Source of the DNA: Conus ventricosus
Taxonomy: Eukaryota; Mollusca; Gastropoda; Neogastropoda; Conidae
Reading direction: 5' to 3'
Assembly: GCA_018398815.1 (NCBI GenBank)
Contig: CM031595.1
Location: forward strand, 52,562,572-52,626,571
DNA: 64,000 nt
Shown here: positions 47,924 to 56,420 of the stretch, piece after piece
Position numbering within the stretch: the stretch's first letter is position 1
Layout of the letters: every line of letters starts with the position of its first letter
Made by a program: the position numbers and the translations under genes
Notes under the pieces: model-generated
Told to the model about the DNA's origin: nothing
The model's database searches: none
Seen by the model: the letters and a program-made list of their open reading frames with translations, nothing else

Positions 47924-50900
47924 CTTGCTCTGTATGTCTGTCCCTGCAACAGAGTAAAAGAAAGATAATGGCATAGCTGTGATGACATGTGCTTCCAGGA
48001 CATAGTAGACTGGTACAACTGCATACGAGCGGCCAAGTGGGAGAGGAGGAGGATAGCATTTCCAGACAGAGATCTTCAGCAGGTGAGTGGAAGCGTGCTC
48101 TTTGATGGTACAGTTTGGATGGAAAATATTTTGACCGCAATACTTTCAAACTTTCAGACACGCCTACAGTATGTCACTGCATTTTGTAGGGATGGTTGTT
48201 AATAGACCACTGTCTGGTAATTACAAAGATGTTAGAGACTTATTTTAATTGAACAGAGGCTGGAACTCCTTATAATTCAGTATTTTATTGAATTTATTTA
48301 TTGGAAAAGTGAAAATGCTTCAGATTATGTGTATGTTGTGAAATAGACCACCAGCCAGAAATGCATAATGCTTTATTTATTGATTCTGTGAAATTTATGA
48401 AATCACATTTATAAAGAGAAAAAGGTAAACAAAAAATCTTACTTGGTTGTTTGGAACAGCTGTTGTCATCTCTTGTATCAAAACAAAGGTATACGTAGAC
48501 TTATGCATGCACTGTACTTGCATGTATATGCACATGATGAAACAGCTCTTCTTTTGGCAGACGCGTTGCTTGATTTGCCAATCATCAAAATGCATTTTTT
48601 TCATGGTCAGACTGACTGTTGCTGATATACTAACTTGTCTTTCTTTTAACTTGTGTTAGCATGCTTTCGGTGTTCAAATGGTAATATAGAAGTTGCTGTG
48701 TGCCACTCCCTCAACATTTCAGCTGTTGAAACTTGTCTTATTTTTGTGGAGAACTCACTGATGGTGAATTGCACACAGTACCAACCCCCACCCCCCTGCC
48801 CCCCCCCCCCCCCCCCCCCACCCCCCCCACCCACCCACCCAATCCTAATCTCTGTCAAGCCCCAGATTTTAAGTAGTAAATTCATGAATTTTGTCCTGAG
48901 ATCCCCTGAAGGTGTACATTAAATTTCAATGCTGGAGTCTTTAGATCCACTGAGGCTTACATTGATATATTCATGTTCCATGCTTGAGACTGTGGATCCA
49001 CTTAGGGTTTACATTAGATTTGATGTCCATGCTTAAAATCCACTGACGGTTTACAATTCATACACACTTTTTTTCAGTCGATAGATCCATTGAAAATTTA
49101 CACTTAATTTACAGTATATGTATATATATACTGAGGATTCATTTCCATCAAGGAGATGTCACTGCACACAAACTAATCAATATAATCTGCACCTCATCTG
49201 CTAAGTCAAGAGACCACTGTTGTGGAATTGACAGCTAAATATATGAATAACTAACTAACTAAGGTAAAAGGATTTAAGTGTTTTGCTGCTTATGGATTTG
49301 CAAGCTGTGTGCTGACAAAGTTTACAAAAAAAACAGCAAACTTGAATTTAATTTTTGCTGTTTCAATCAGATTTATTGCTAATGAAGATAGTCCAATAAA
49401 AGTATAAATTAATACAACAAAATACTTTTGAAAAGGACAAAAAAGGCCAAATAATGTACAGATTTCTGCCTTCTGAGGGTATTGTTCATTAGCTTAATTC
49501 CTTGTGTGAAGGCTGAATGAAACAGAAAAGAAACGGATCACTACAAAGACCGAACATAAGAGAATGAGTTTCAAACAGTTTAAGATTCCATAAACTTGGT
49601 ACAAAAAAGACATCGTGTTATGTGTGAAAAAAGAAAAAAAGAAGAGCTAAAGAACTCGGCATCCAGCATGAAGATGCTGATATGTAAATCAGATGTTTTT
49701 TTCCAAACTCCAGCTAAAAACAGATCGTTTGCTTTAACTTTTGTTGTCAGTTTGATTCACAGAGAAAGACAGGTGCAAGGGAGATAAGTCATTCACCTTT
49801 GATGGCAAACATATGTTTACGATGTTCAGTGTTTGTCCACATAGCGTTGGACTAGGCCAACGATGGAGGTACAGTGTACGTACATACAGAGTGCAGGAAA
49901 GAGATACGGACAAGAGTCTTGTGAACACAACTTAGCAGATGTCTGACTTAAACATAAGCCCAATGTGCTGTTCAGACCTTTTGGGTTACATTAGTTACTT
50001 TCATAATCCATTCTTGAGTCCTTAGATCCTCTGAGGGTTTACAGAAGCCTATTAACTCACACAGGTTGTTTTTTCTTTGTTTCGTTTGTTTTCTCTTTCT
50101 TTTACTTCTACCTACTTCTTCTTCTTCTTCTGCTTATGCAGGCTGATACTCCTGCAGACACTCCCTGTATAAACAGGCAAGCATTAAACCCATGTGAGCA
50201 ACAAAGGGAGCGGAGTTTTATGTGTATGACAGTTTTTTATTCCTCCATTAAGGCGGCCATACTCTAACTTTGGGGAAGGTGCATGCTATGTGGAACGTGT
50301 CATCCATACCAACGGTCAAACTGGCCTTCTCTTCCGAAAGTTGGTGATGGGATTTTACATGTGTGCAAGATGTTATGCATGCATTCACACACGGAACCTC
50401 AGTTTATAGTCTCATTCGAAGGACTGTATGGGAAATGGAGTCAGAACCAGTGTTAACTCCGAGGGAAAAATCCCCCTGTACCGAAATGGCGCGGCAGAGA
50501 CTTCTACCAAAGTAAGTCTTGTTACACACATAGACATTCGCAGAGAAGATGTGAAATTTCAGAGATCTTTCTTTGTCTCTTTTTTTTTTTGCAGTTGGCA
50601 GAGGACCTGACCAAAGACTTCATTGTGGAAGGATGGTTGAGCAAGATGGGCCCCAGAAATGAGCCTTTCAAGAGGCGCTGGTTCACTTTGGATCGTAGGA
50701 AGCTCATGTACTTTGAAGAACCTTTGGTAAGTCACAACTGATTTTGTGCTTGCGTTAAACTTGAATTGTTCTGCCAAGCTGTCATGGAGCTTATGTCTTT
50801 GGAATAAATTTATGGTTGCTATATGTAATCAGTTTAATTTTTTTACTCAAATGCAAAAAAAAAAAAGAAAAGAAGTGAATCGGTCAATTTCGGTTGTCCA

Positions 50901-53378
50901 TGTTTATATGCATTTGTTTGTGCGTGTGCTTGCATGCATGTGTGTGGTAAACATGTATAACCATTGGCATTATCAAACTCGGCAAAGTTATAAATATTGT
51001 TGAAACCTCTCCACCCACATTTGATCAGTGAATATGTCGTCAAATCATAATGGTTGTAAATATGAGAATAATATTTTCACTATAGTCTTACTATAACAAA
51101 TTTGCCCTTTTCTTTGAAATGTTGGTCACTTACAATAATTGTTTCGCACACAGGTTAAATTATATGGTATCAAAATGTAGCGACAAATGTTAAGTAACAT
51201 TTTGTGAAGATCAGACCATTTAAATAAGTAATAGGATGTGCACCAGGCAGCTGTTGCAGATCAAAATAAACTTATTACTAAATATAGGACCAACATAGGC
51301 CTCTCACAGATATATCATGTCACATATAGCTATATAAGACAAAATGAGTGTATAATTTACGGGGAAACAACCAAGTGAAGCCACATGAAATTGACAGTTC
51401 GAACAGCCTTACTAATTTCAACAATCACAAATCTTCATAGAAAACTGTTTGAGTATCTGCAGAATTAATTGACAATTCAGTCAGCCTTACTTGTTTCAAC
51501 AGTCACAAACCTTTACGGAAAACTGTTTAAATATAAGCTGAATTACACACTGTTGCCAATACAGCAGACAAAACGGTATCTGTGTTCCATCAAATAAAAA
51601 GTCATGGTAATCAGCATTGTTGATGGTGTGGTTTTAGAATATGTCAACATGAGAACGTGAGGTTTGAAGGATGGCAAAGGGAGCATGGCAGAGTGCAGAG
51701 AGATCAAAAAGTGGTTGGGTGAGGGAAAGAGAAAGGAAAATTGAAGAATGCAGTTATGTCGCATATTCTCTTGTCAAAGCTCTGGCAGGGGGTCAAAACG
51801 GATTCAGTTGAAAGCCTGTCTGCTCTTTTCATCCCTTGGCTTCTGAATTCGACTCCAGAGGGTGGACAGTTCTGCTGTTGTGACTCCTGTGTCATGTGTC
51901 TGCTCAGATGGATTGCCACATGACTTCTTCAAATAGCTTATTCCCTTTGGATTGCAGTGCTGGGTTGTGACGGGATACAGAAGGGTGTGGTTGTGACTGG
52001 GGGAGCAGAAATAAGCAGCTCTGGAACAAAGCCTGAGAGGGAAGGAGGAGGAAGGCGAGCGAGCCCAAGAAACAGTTATTCCCCCCTCAAAAAAATAAAA
52101 GAATAAAAAGTAGAAGGGGAAAAAAAAAAGGGAAAAAACTTATTGCATCCATGCGTAGTGAAAAAAGTGATGGTGTGGCAGCTGCAAACAGATGTTTTCT
52201 GTGCGATTTGTTTCCAATGGCAAGTTGTCTTCAAGGTTTTTCAGTCAGCAGAGGCAAGCAGCACAATTAAAGTCACTCGCCAAAGTCAAATTTTAGGTGG
52301 CATTGCAAGTGATATAATCGCACTGTAGAAGGCTGTGAGAAGAATGCAGTAGTCTAACTCTGCTTTTTCGCATTTTTTTTCTTTGGGATTTGTTGTCAGA
52401 ATGTTTTCCCCCAAAGGAGAATTTTCATTGGTCATCGGACGCTGGCTACTTCATCAGCCTTGGAGCCCCAAGGGGGACCGCAGTTCCAACACCACAACAA
52501 CTACTGTTTCACGCTCCACACCACCCGACCGCAATTTCATTCTGCGTGCCGAGACCCAGGATGACATGGACAAGTGGACCACGCCCTCTCAACTAGTGAT
52601 TGACCTGCCCTTGACTCCGCAGGACAGCAAATGTAAGTAGCTGAACAAGGATTGGCCGCCGCTGGTAGGTCAAAGTTTGCCGTGGGTTGCTGGCTCCAAC
52701 GTTTCCTTTTCCAAGCAGAAAAGGATAAACCATATTTCATATTCACTTCCCCCCGTAGACAGAATGTGGCTACCTTTTCATGGTAGGATTAACCCTCTGC
52801 CTACCGCAGACTTGTGCTAAAATGACTATGAAATACCATGCCAAGAGAGGTAACTCCGCAACACATACACACTTGCCATAAAGAAACCTCAATAGAAAAT
52901 TTGTTTTTAACTTATCTATTCTGTAAAATAATGAAAAAAATTCAAAGACATCACTCCACCAAAACAGCCATTTCCCCCCACATATAGTGAACTGGTACAC
53001 GAGGGAAAAAAAAAAATGAACAGACTAACTGTACTTTGGTATTCTCATGCTAAAACAATTTTCCCTAAATTCACTGTACCCACAGAACATCATGGATTAG
53101 GAGCACAGAGTGATTTTCCAAGTCTAAACAAAGTACTAAAACCCTTCGGGAACAAAATAAAGTCATTCTGTATGGTATGCACACTAAATAATCAACTTTT
53201 ATTGTGAAGCAAAAACAACCCAAACTTCAACAATTTTGTTTTAAAATGAAGGCATCACATACAAAAATTTGTCTTCTAACTACTGAGGGAAAAATAACAA
53301 GAACAGATTACTGAATACTGGCTTTAGATTGTGATGGGAAATTCAACAAAAATGTGCTTTTGCACAAGGGGCACTGAC

Positions 53379-53411
<33 letters not shown>

Positions 53412-55426
53412 ACACACACTGTGGGGATGATGTACCTCTTGTCCGGGTCCCCCTTTGCTTTTTGATAAACAAGCATTTTTTATTTCAGGCCAGAGTTTAT
53501 GTTTCCTTTTCTGCTTGCTTTTGTGCACAAATAAATTTGTTTTCTCGTTAAAAGTCTACCAAAGATTCTTCTTAATAAAAAACTAAAGGTGATGCTCCTA
53601 CAGGCAAATCGTGGACACACCCACTGACTGACCCCGTTTCCTGGCTATCAAAAAAAGGGAACTTTTTGGGGGGTTCACTTCTTGTAGCCAACCACTCCAG
53701 TCCCAAAAATTAAAGTATCTCTAGCAAGTTTTGTTTTTCGAATTTTCTTTTTTTGGGTCTGGGCCCAGCAGCAATGGCTATTCGACATCGTCATTATCAT
53801 CGCCTGAATCATTATTGATTCCGGCCTCAAAATCATCAGCAGTCATCTTTTTTCATAACTAGGTCAAGATTGACGTCCAATCGTCTTGCTTCAAATCTTC
53901 TTTAAGAGTGTAGCCCCAATACGCTCTCTTCATCAATATCACTTCAGAAAATGAAATTCTGCAAGTTGCATAGTTACTTGATCCGCCCCTTTTCCCAGAA
54001 AATCTTCGCGAAAAAAGCCAACTTTGAAAATTCACAGCAGCGAAACTACTCACCCCAAAACCAGCAACAAAACCAAAATGGCTCCAGAAACGGAAGTACC
54101 GGAAGACTCTTCTGTCGGGAATTGCATTCTGGGGTATGCGATGGTGAAAGCGAAAGTCCCTTGACCAGTATTCAGGCGGTCGATCTCGGTCGATCCGGTA
54201 TTCAGAAGGAGGAAATCTCGCGGTCCCAATCTCGGTCGATCCGGTAGGCATTGGGTTAAAATGATCACATGCGCAAATATCTCGCCATTGGTAAACTTAG
54301 AGTTCAAGCCTAGAAATGAAGGAGATTTTCCTTTCACTGAACTTGGCTATGGAAAAACACCAGTTTCAGAATAATTAGCTGAAGCCAGCAAGTATGGAAA
54401 ACTAAATTGGTGAATAAAAAAAAAAGGTTATTATTTTTAATGTTCTATGAAGATTTATCCTATTATGAAACAGCAGTCACCTACCATACAATATTATTTA
54501 TAGTTTGAATTTCACTAAAGATTTCCTTCTTTTACAATCATATGGATGCTACCAGTGTTTGCACCTGTTTGGCAGTGTTCTTTGACTGAATTCAGGATCA
54601 AAAGGTCAGTCTTGAATAAACATGATTTGTGCTTTCTACAATTTTCAATTTTTGTTTTCAAGGCATCGGGCAAATTTGAATTGAACTTAGATTCCAGATG
54701 TGTTTTTTTTATAACAAAACAGCACTAAACGAAAATCTTAGATCTAAGTCGTACTACATTTTGTATAAAAGTCTAGCAGTAGATGTAATTTGCCATACAT
54801 GTGTCCACTTTCGTGCTAGTCATGTCTATAAAAGACCTTTGTGGTCACTTACTGTGTAAAGGAAAATCTGGAATTCATCCTGTAAACTCCACGCTGACTC
54901 CCCGCTTCTTGGTTGCTTACATGCTGTCACTGATGTTTGATGCACGTTCAAGTGAACCCACACAGCTACATAAAGTTCTGAACTATGGTTTGTATTGCTG
55001 CTAAATTGTCCACAATTGTATTGAATGGGACTCATCTGTTACTGTCACTGTCATTCGCAACATGAGAGCTGAAAAGAAAAAAAAAAATCACCTAGGATTG
55101 AAGCGCTTTGCAAATTGCTGCAACTTTAGCAGCGTCCACAACTCTGAGATGATGCATCTATACTGTCAAAGCTTCCCAGATATCAAGTATGAGAATGTAA
55201 TATTCAGGTGGAATACAGTGGATTTCAACTTAATTAATTGAAGTGGTGGACTGGCAGCATAAGGTAGAATGGTAGAGTTTTGGGTGTGTTTATGTGTACT
55301 TTAGTGACTGGAAGTTAATCTACCTTTGTGTGTGTGTGTGGTGTGTGTGTGTGTGTGTGGATTGCAGTGGCGTCCATGCTGAACCCCAAGAAGTCATCCA
55401 ACTCGTTCCGCATCATCCGCAGATAG
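27384..55426 (+). CDS. ADAP1: ArfGAP with dual PH domains (ADAP / centaurin-alpha), nine exons
   Basis: ADAP proteins stimulate GTP hydrolysis by Arf6-class GTPases and bind PtdIns(3,4,5)P3 at the plasma membrane. Exons: 27384-27465, 38748-38878, 41937-42028, 45727-45931, 47135-47282, 47999-48082, 50595-50726, 52400-52632 and 55368-55426, about 388 residues (human 374-381). The ArfGAP zinc finger has Cys21, Cys24, Cys41 and Cys44 in CX2CX16CX2C, with Arg49 as the arginine finger. PH1 spans roughly residues 130-245 (EGMLWKLGRDRKQF, then DIVDWYNCIRAAK) and PH2 255-365 (VEGWLSKMG, RRWFTLDRRKLMYF, then DDMDKW). Exons 5, 6 and 8 need single-base corrections for one open frame. The symbol is by family; ADAP2 is equally possible. 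Confidence 0.93.
28559..28582. repeat. (CAA)n microsatellite
   Basis: A pure CAA run in ADAP intron 1. Confidence 0.85.
29330..31560 (+). mobile_element. decayed non-LTR retrotransposon (reverse transcriptase relic)
   Basis: Frame-broken translation follows endonuclease/reverse-transcriptase LINEs common in invertebrates: LLDKKYLLHKAYLSDTKS (about 29350), NFYDALKETYGS, ITDKEKILERWAEHFNSVLN (about 29640), SSGKVPGSDSMPAEVL, TQCGFRKDRGT (about 30010), RIVKASAPFARL (about 30800), GVSLETKLKVYRVVVLPTLL, ETWTVYQQHANKLNHFHTY, LRWAGHAGH and RFDINSDTWEQTAMD. The catalytic YADD position is destroyed (LLVID near 30545). There are many stops. It carries the insertion at 30148-30209. The 5' end is missing. 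Confidence 0.85.
30136..30221 (-). mobile_element. 62-bp LINE-tail insertion with 12-bp target-site duplication
   Basis: The direct repeat ATACTGTCAATA (30136-30147 and 30210-30221) flanks a 62-bp unit. On the minus strand the unit is the tail shared with 20252-20306, ending in TTATC repeats. The TSD and simple tail show insertion by target-primed reverse transcription into the older LINE. Confidence 0.85.
31561..32159. other. intronic, no feature recognised
   Basis: Between two LINE fragments. The frame at 31377-31874 shows no domain. Confidence 0.4.
32160..32570 (-). mobile_element. RTE/jockey-like LINE 3' fragment
   Basis: The minus strand reads LVGPHAPLLATVKRRKMAWF, GHVIRHNTLSKTILQGT, then after a frame change GRRRGRQRKSRSDNINDWTK, MTMPDLLKTATNRRAWREKA, then a stop. 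This is the conserved C-terminal end of the same LINE lineage as the fragment at 17090-17620. It is 5'-truncated with a frameshift near 32385. Confidence 0.8.
32571..35857. other. intronic, microsatellites only
   Basis: AT-rich intron with CA runs (33018-33073), a TG run (34418-34459) and a short G run near 35462. Several ATGCATGC-type words lie near 35040. No exon is recognised. Confidence 0.5.
35858..36109. mobile_element. 252-bp foldback element with 49-bp terminal inverted repeats
   Basis: The left arm (35858-35906, starting ACAAATCTTAAATAAATG) is the reverse complement of 36061-36109, with one visible mismatch (T/C) in GTTAGTGAACC versus GTTAGCGAACC. The interior includes GCGTTTCAACCTCTTAGG and no coding capacity. 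It is a MITE-type DNA element. The flanking duplication is unclear. Confidence 0.8.
36110..37369. other. intronic, no feature recognised
   Basis: Plain intron sequence with a G run near 37231-37243. Confidence 0.4.
37370..37876. mobile_element. hAT-like non-autonomous element
   Basis: Starts CAGGGTTCCA and ends TGGAACCCCTG, short inverted termini of the CAGGG type typical of hAT elements. GATTAT directly flanks both ends, though the full 8-bp duplication of the hAT superfamily is not exact. The interior has subterminal TTTTGCGT/ACGCAA words. No transposase is present. Confidence 0.55.
38748..38878 (+). CDS. ADAP1: ADAP exon 2 (ArfGAP core)
   Basis: The acceptor is TTTTCTTCAG and the donor GTAAGC. 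It encodes DPDWASVTMGVFLCQTCAGV, then HRGLG and VKSVRLDNWDRDQVQ, with Cys41, Cys44 and the catalytic Arg49. The VRLD(N/A)W motif is characteristic of ArfGAP domains. It ends in phase 0. Confidence 0.96.
38879..41936 (+). other. ADAP intron 2
   Basis: 3.1 kb dominated by a CT/CA microsatellite (39985-40514), with T-rich stretches before it. No other feature. Confidence 0.85.
39985..40514. repeat. CT then CA microsatellite, about 530 bp
   Basis: CT runs (39985-40063) followed by about 440 bp of CA repeats with ACGC and ATGTGTAC interruptions. The ORFs of about 200 codons on both strands are repeat artefacts. Confidence 0.95.
41937..42028 (+). CDS. ADAP1: ADAP exon 3 (end of ArfGAP domain)
   Basis: The acceptor is ATATGTTGCAG and the donor GTAAGT. 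It encodes VMEAVGNKKAKDKFEMCVPL, then FYRKPTKSDV, equivalent to the human region ending VPSFYYRPTPSD. Two bases of an Asp codon remain and are completed by exon 4. Confidence 0.94.
42098..42230. repeat. 67-bp tandem duplication containing a hairpin
   Basis: Two nearly identical copies start at 42098 and 42165 (AATGTTAGGGCTTCGG). Each contains TTCTTGTAAGTTTTACAAGA, able to form a 9-bp stem. Confidence 0.85.
42850..43072 (-). repeat. dispersed repeat B, copy 2
   Basis: Shares ordered blocks with 9286-9520, where it is the 3' unit of a composite SINE on the minus strand. This copy lacks an obvious A tail and a tRNA-like head, so it is older or independently inserted. Confidence 0.7.
43311..44652. 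mobile_element. TTAA-flanked non-autonomous piggyBac-like element
   Basis: The left end reads TTAACCCTTTCACCGCC and the right end is the inverted GGTGGTGAAAGAGTTAA, 17 bp with two mismatches, each including the TTAA target. Subterminal GGCGCC/TTTGGCGAC words form further hairpins on the left. The interior has a TG run (44178-44234) and no transposase. Confidence 0.65.
44932..44976. repeat. (CT)n microsatellite
   Basis: A CT run with one interruption in ADAP intron 3. Confidence 0.9.
45727..45931 (+). CDS. ADAP1: ADAP exon 4 (linker and start of PH1)
   Basis: The acceptor is TTGGTGTGCAG and the donor GTCAGT. It encodes VLKKEWILAKYQREEF (human LREQWIRAKYERQEF), TDPDRQSAYNCSHKEGMLWK, LGRDRKQFQLRKFVL and YFIHEDSKQ. 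The K...RKFVL pattern forms the phosphoinositide-binding loop of PH1. Confidence 0.95.
45932..47134 (+). other. ADAP intron 4
   Basis: 1.2 kb of T-rich intron with a duplicated motif (GATATCAGTA with TGTAGGTATGTAGATATT at about 46470-46620). No other feature. Confidence 0.8.
47135..47282 (+). CDS. ADAP1: ADAP exon 5 (PH1 middle), apparent one-base deletion
   Basis: The acceptor is TGTCAATTCAG and the donor GTGAGG. The first part reads NAVFVPEKIGNPYGF. The conserved continuation QITFIKNGSTRSLFVYSENS is in another frame, starting at 47221. One extra C in the single C at 47221 (TTCAG to TTCCAG) would give GFQITF without a gap, matching human HGLQVTYLKDNSTRNIFIYH. As it stands the frame is broken, although no stop occurs before the donor. 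Confidence 0.88.
47283..47998 (+). other. ADAP intron 5
   Basis: Short intron rich in CT (47427-47660) with a TG run (47849-47919). The acceptor is weak: the nearest pyrimidine tract is interrupted by AAAGAAAGATAATGG. Confidence 0.75.
47999..48082 (+). CDS. ADAP1: ADAP exon 6 (PH1 C-terminal helix)
   Basis: Reads DIVDWYNCIRAAKWERRRIA, then FPDRDLQQ, closely matching human EIVDWFNALRAA. With the AG at 47997-47998 as acceptor the phase is off by one relative to exon 5. Either one G is missing from the GG at the junction, or the upstream AG at 47975-47976 is used, which stays in frame and adds seven residues after the completed Asn codon (CDDMCFQ). The donor is GTGAGT, phase 0. Confidence 0.88.
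48083..50594 (+). other. ADAP intron 6
   Basis: 2.5 kb with a C-rich tract (48786-48839) and otherwise AT-rich sequence. It ends in a T run before GCAG. No exon signal. Confidence 0.8.
48786..48839. repeat. C-rich tract
   Basis: Runs of C interrupted by A, T or G, about 54 bp, in ADAP intron 6. Confidence 0.9.
50595..50726 (+). CDS. ADAP1: ADAP exon 7 (start of PH2)
   Basis: The acceptor is TTTTTTGCAG and the donor GTAAGT, both phase 0. It encodes LAEDLTKDFIVEGWLSKMGP, then FKRRWFTLDRRKLMYFEEPL. The WLSK...RRWFTL signature is the beta1-beta2 part of a PH domain with its basic ligand loop. Confidence 0.96.
50727..52399 (+). other. ADAP intron 7
   Basis: 1.7 kb. It contains a diverged 78-bp tandem pair (51391-51468 and 51469-51545: CAGCCTTACT, TTTCAACA, GAAAACTGTTT). 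No other feature. Confidence 0.8.
51391..51545. repeat. diverged 78-bp tandem duplication
   Basis: Two adjacent copies share CAGCCTTACT, TTTCAACA, TCACAAA and GAAAACTGTTT in order, with about one fifth of positions different. Confidence 0.75.
52400..52632 (+). CDS. ADAP1: ADAP exon 8 (rest of PH2), three apparent frame breaks
   Basis: The acceptor is TTGTTGTCAG and the donor GTAAGT. Conserved pieces lie in three frames: NVFPQRRIFIGH, then DAGYFISLGAPRG, then NNYCFTLHT, then PDRNFILRAETQDDMDKW. Order and spacing match human PH2 (DAFARGEVFIG..., ESGY..., ITIVTPDRKFLFACETESDQREW). The frame changes fall at GG 52437-52438 (one base short), GGGGG 52472-52476 (one base long) and CC 52521-52522 (one base long). 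Read as written, the exon stops at TGA 52562 and would lose the end of PH2. Confidence 0.88.
52789..54259 (-). mobile_element. decayed piggyBac-like transposon
   Basis: The left end reads TTAACCCTCTGCCTACCG and the right end is inverted CGGTAGGCATTGGGTTAA; both include TTAA and match except for three bases. Minus-strand translation gives an acidic N-terminal-like stretch MTADDFEAGINNDSGDDNDD (about 53840-53780), then WSGWLQEVNPPKKF, then NLW and NEKTNLF separated by a stop. This resembles the start of piggyBac transposases (acidic leader, then ...ETN). A C tract (53381-53410) interrupts it. The catalytic core is not recognisable. Confidence 0.65.
53381..53410. repeat. poly-C tract
   Basis: About 29 consecutive C inside the piggyBac-like relic. 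Confidence 0.9.
55368..55426 (+). CDS. ADAP1: ADAP exon 9 (C terminus and stop)
   Basis: The acceptor is TGGATTGCAG. Two bases complete a Leu codon; the exon then reads ASMLNPKKSSNSFRIIRR and TAG (55424-55426). The basic tail is not conserved in sequence with the human protein, but position and phase fit. Confidence 0.85.
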
Positions 55427-56420
55427 AGGATGTGTGACGTTCTGCGGCGGTTGAACCACTTGGTTTCCTTCCGATGTGCCGGGACTGTGTATCTGACAGA
55501 GCAAGCGGTAATGTCATGCTGGAAGTCTGCACATCAGTGCCATGTGAATTGTCGGTGATTTGTCACAGTGTGACCTGAGAGTCTATCCACGCACGATGCT
55601 CAGAAAGGATCTTGGACCTTTTTTTCGCTGACTTTTAAAGGAAATGGTGCGCTTTCATCACAAGTCTGTTCTACTTTGAGACACCTCGCCTGGAGTGGTG
55701 GAGGTGTTTAAAATGCTGGTTGACGCTCTTTTATGCTGTCAGTTTTGTAAATGTGGTGTGCTGCGGGCTGGTTATGCGTATGGACCTGCTGGGCTGTGAC
55801 TTACCCGAGTTTATAGTTGATGTACTGCTACCGTGTTTCAGAAGCCTTATTCAGTTGATTTATTTCCAAGTTTCATTTCTTTTTACACTGATCATTCATA
55901 TTTGAAAATTTGGGTCATGTTTTCATTGAAGTACACATACTCATTAATCATTCATATTTTGCATCTCATGTTATACCACATACAAAGTCACTCAATGGAG
56001 GGAAAACCATCCAACAGGTTGAGAGGAGCAAAGCTTCAGAGTCTAGCTGGACAGCGGATGAGATGATTTCTTAACCAGGAGGACTGAACCATTCTGCTAT
56101 AGAACTCGTACATTCATGCCTTTTTTTAATGAGTGTTCACTTGGCATTTTTTTTTTCTCGCCTGCTAGCCATTCCAGTTGATACAATTTTTTTTATAGAT
56201 CTGTGGCATTTTCAACTTTATTAGTTGTCTATCATTCCTGATAATGTCGAAACATTTAGCAGTACATTTTCATCTGGATGATTGTTTATCATTCCTGGTA
56301 TTTTCAACATTAAGTGATGCCAAATTACATTGACTGCAAAATGACATGCAAACGAAACAATTCACAATCCTCCCCTCTCCCGAACCCTCCCCCGTGCCTG
56401 GCTTTACAGTTCTGTGAAGA
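55427..56420 (+). other. ADAP 3' UTR / flank
   Basis: Immediately follows the stop codon. No AATAAA is seen here; an ATTAAA at 58604-58609 and AATAAA at 62122-62127 lie further on. No coding feature is recognised. Confidence 0.45.

Larger units (their letters stand above)
52633..55367 (+). other. ADAP intron 8
   Basis: 2.7 kb, more than half of it the piggyBac-like relic at 52789-54259. The acceptor follows a TG repeat (55329-55359). Confidence 0.85.

Noticed and set aside
53859..54251. 130-codon minus-strand open frame
   Set aside because: It spans the inverted end of the TTAA element; composition is odd and it does not match the piggyBac leader frame.
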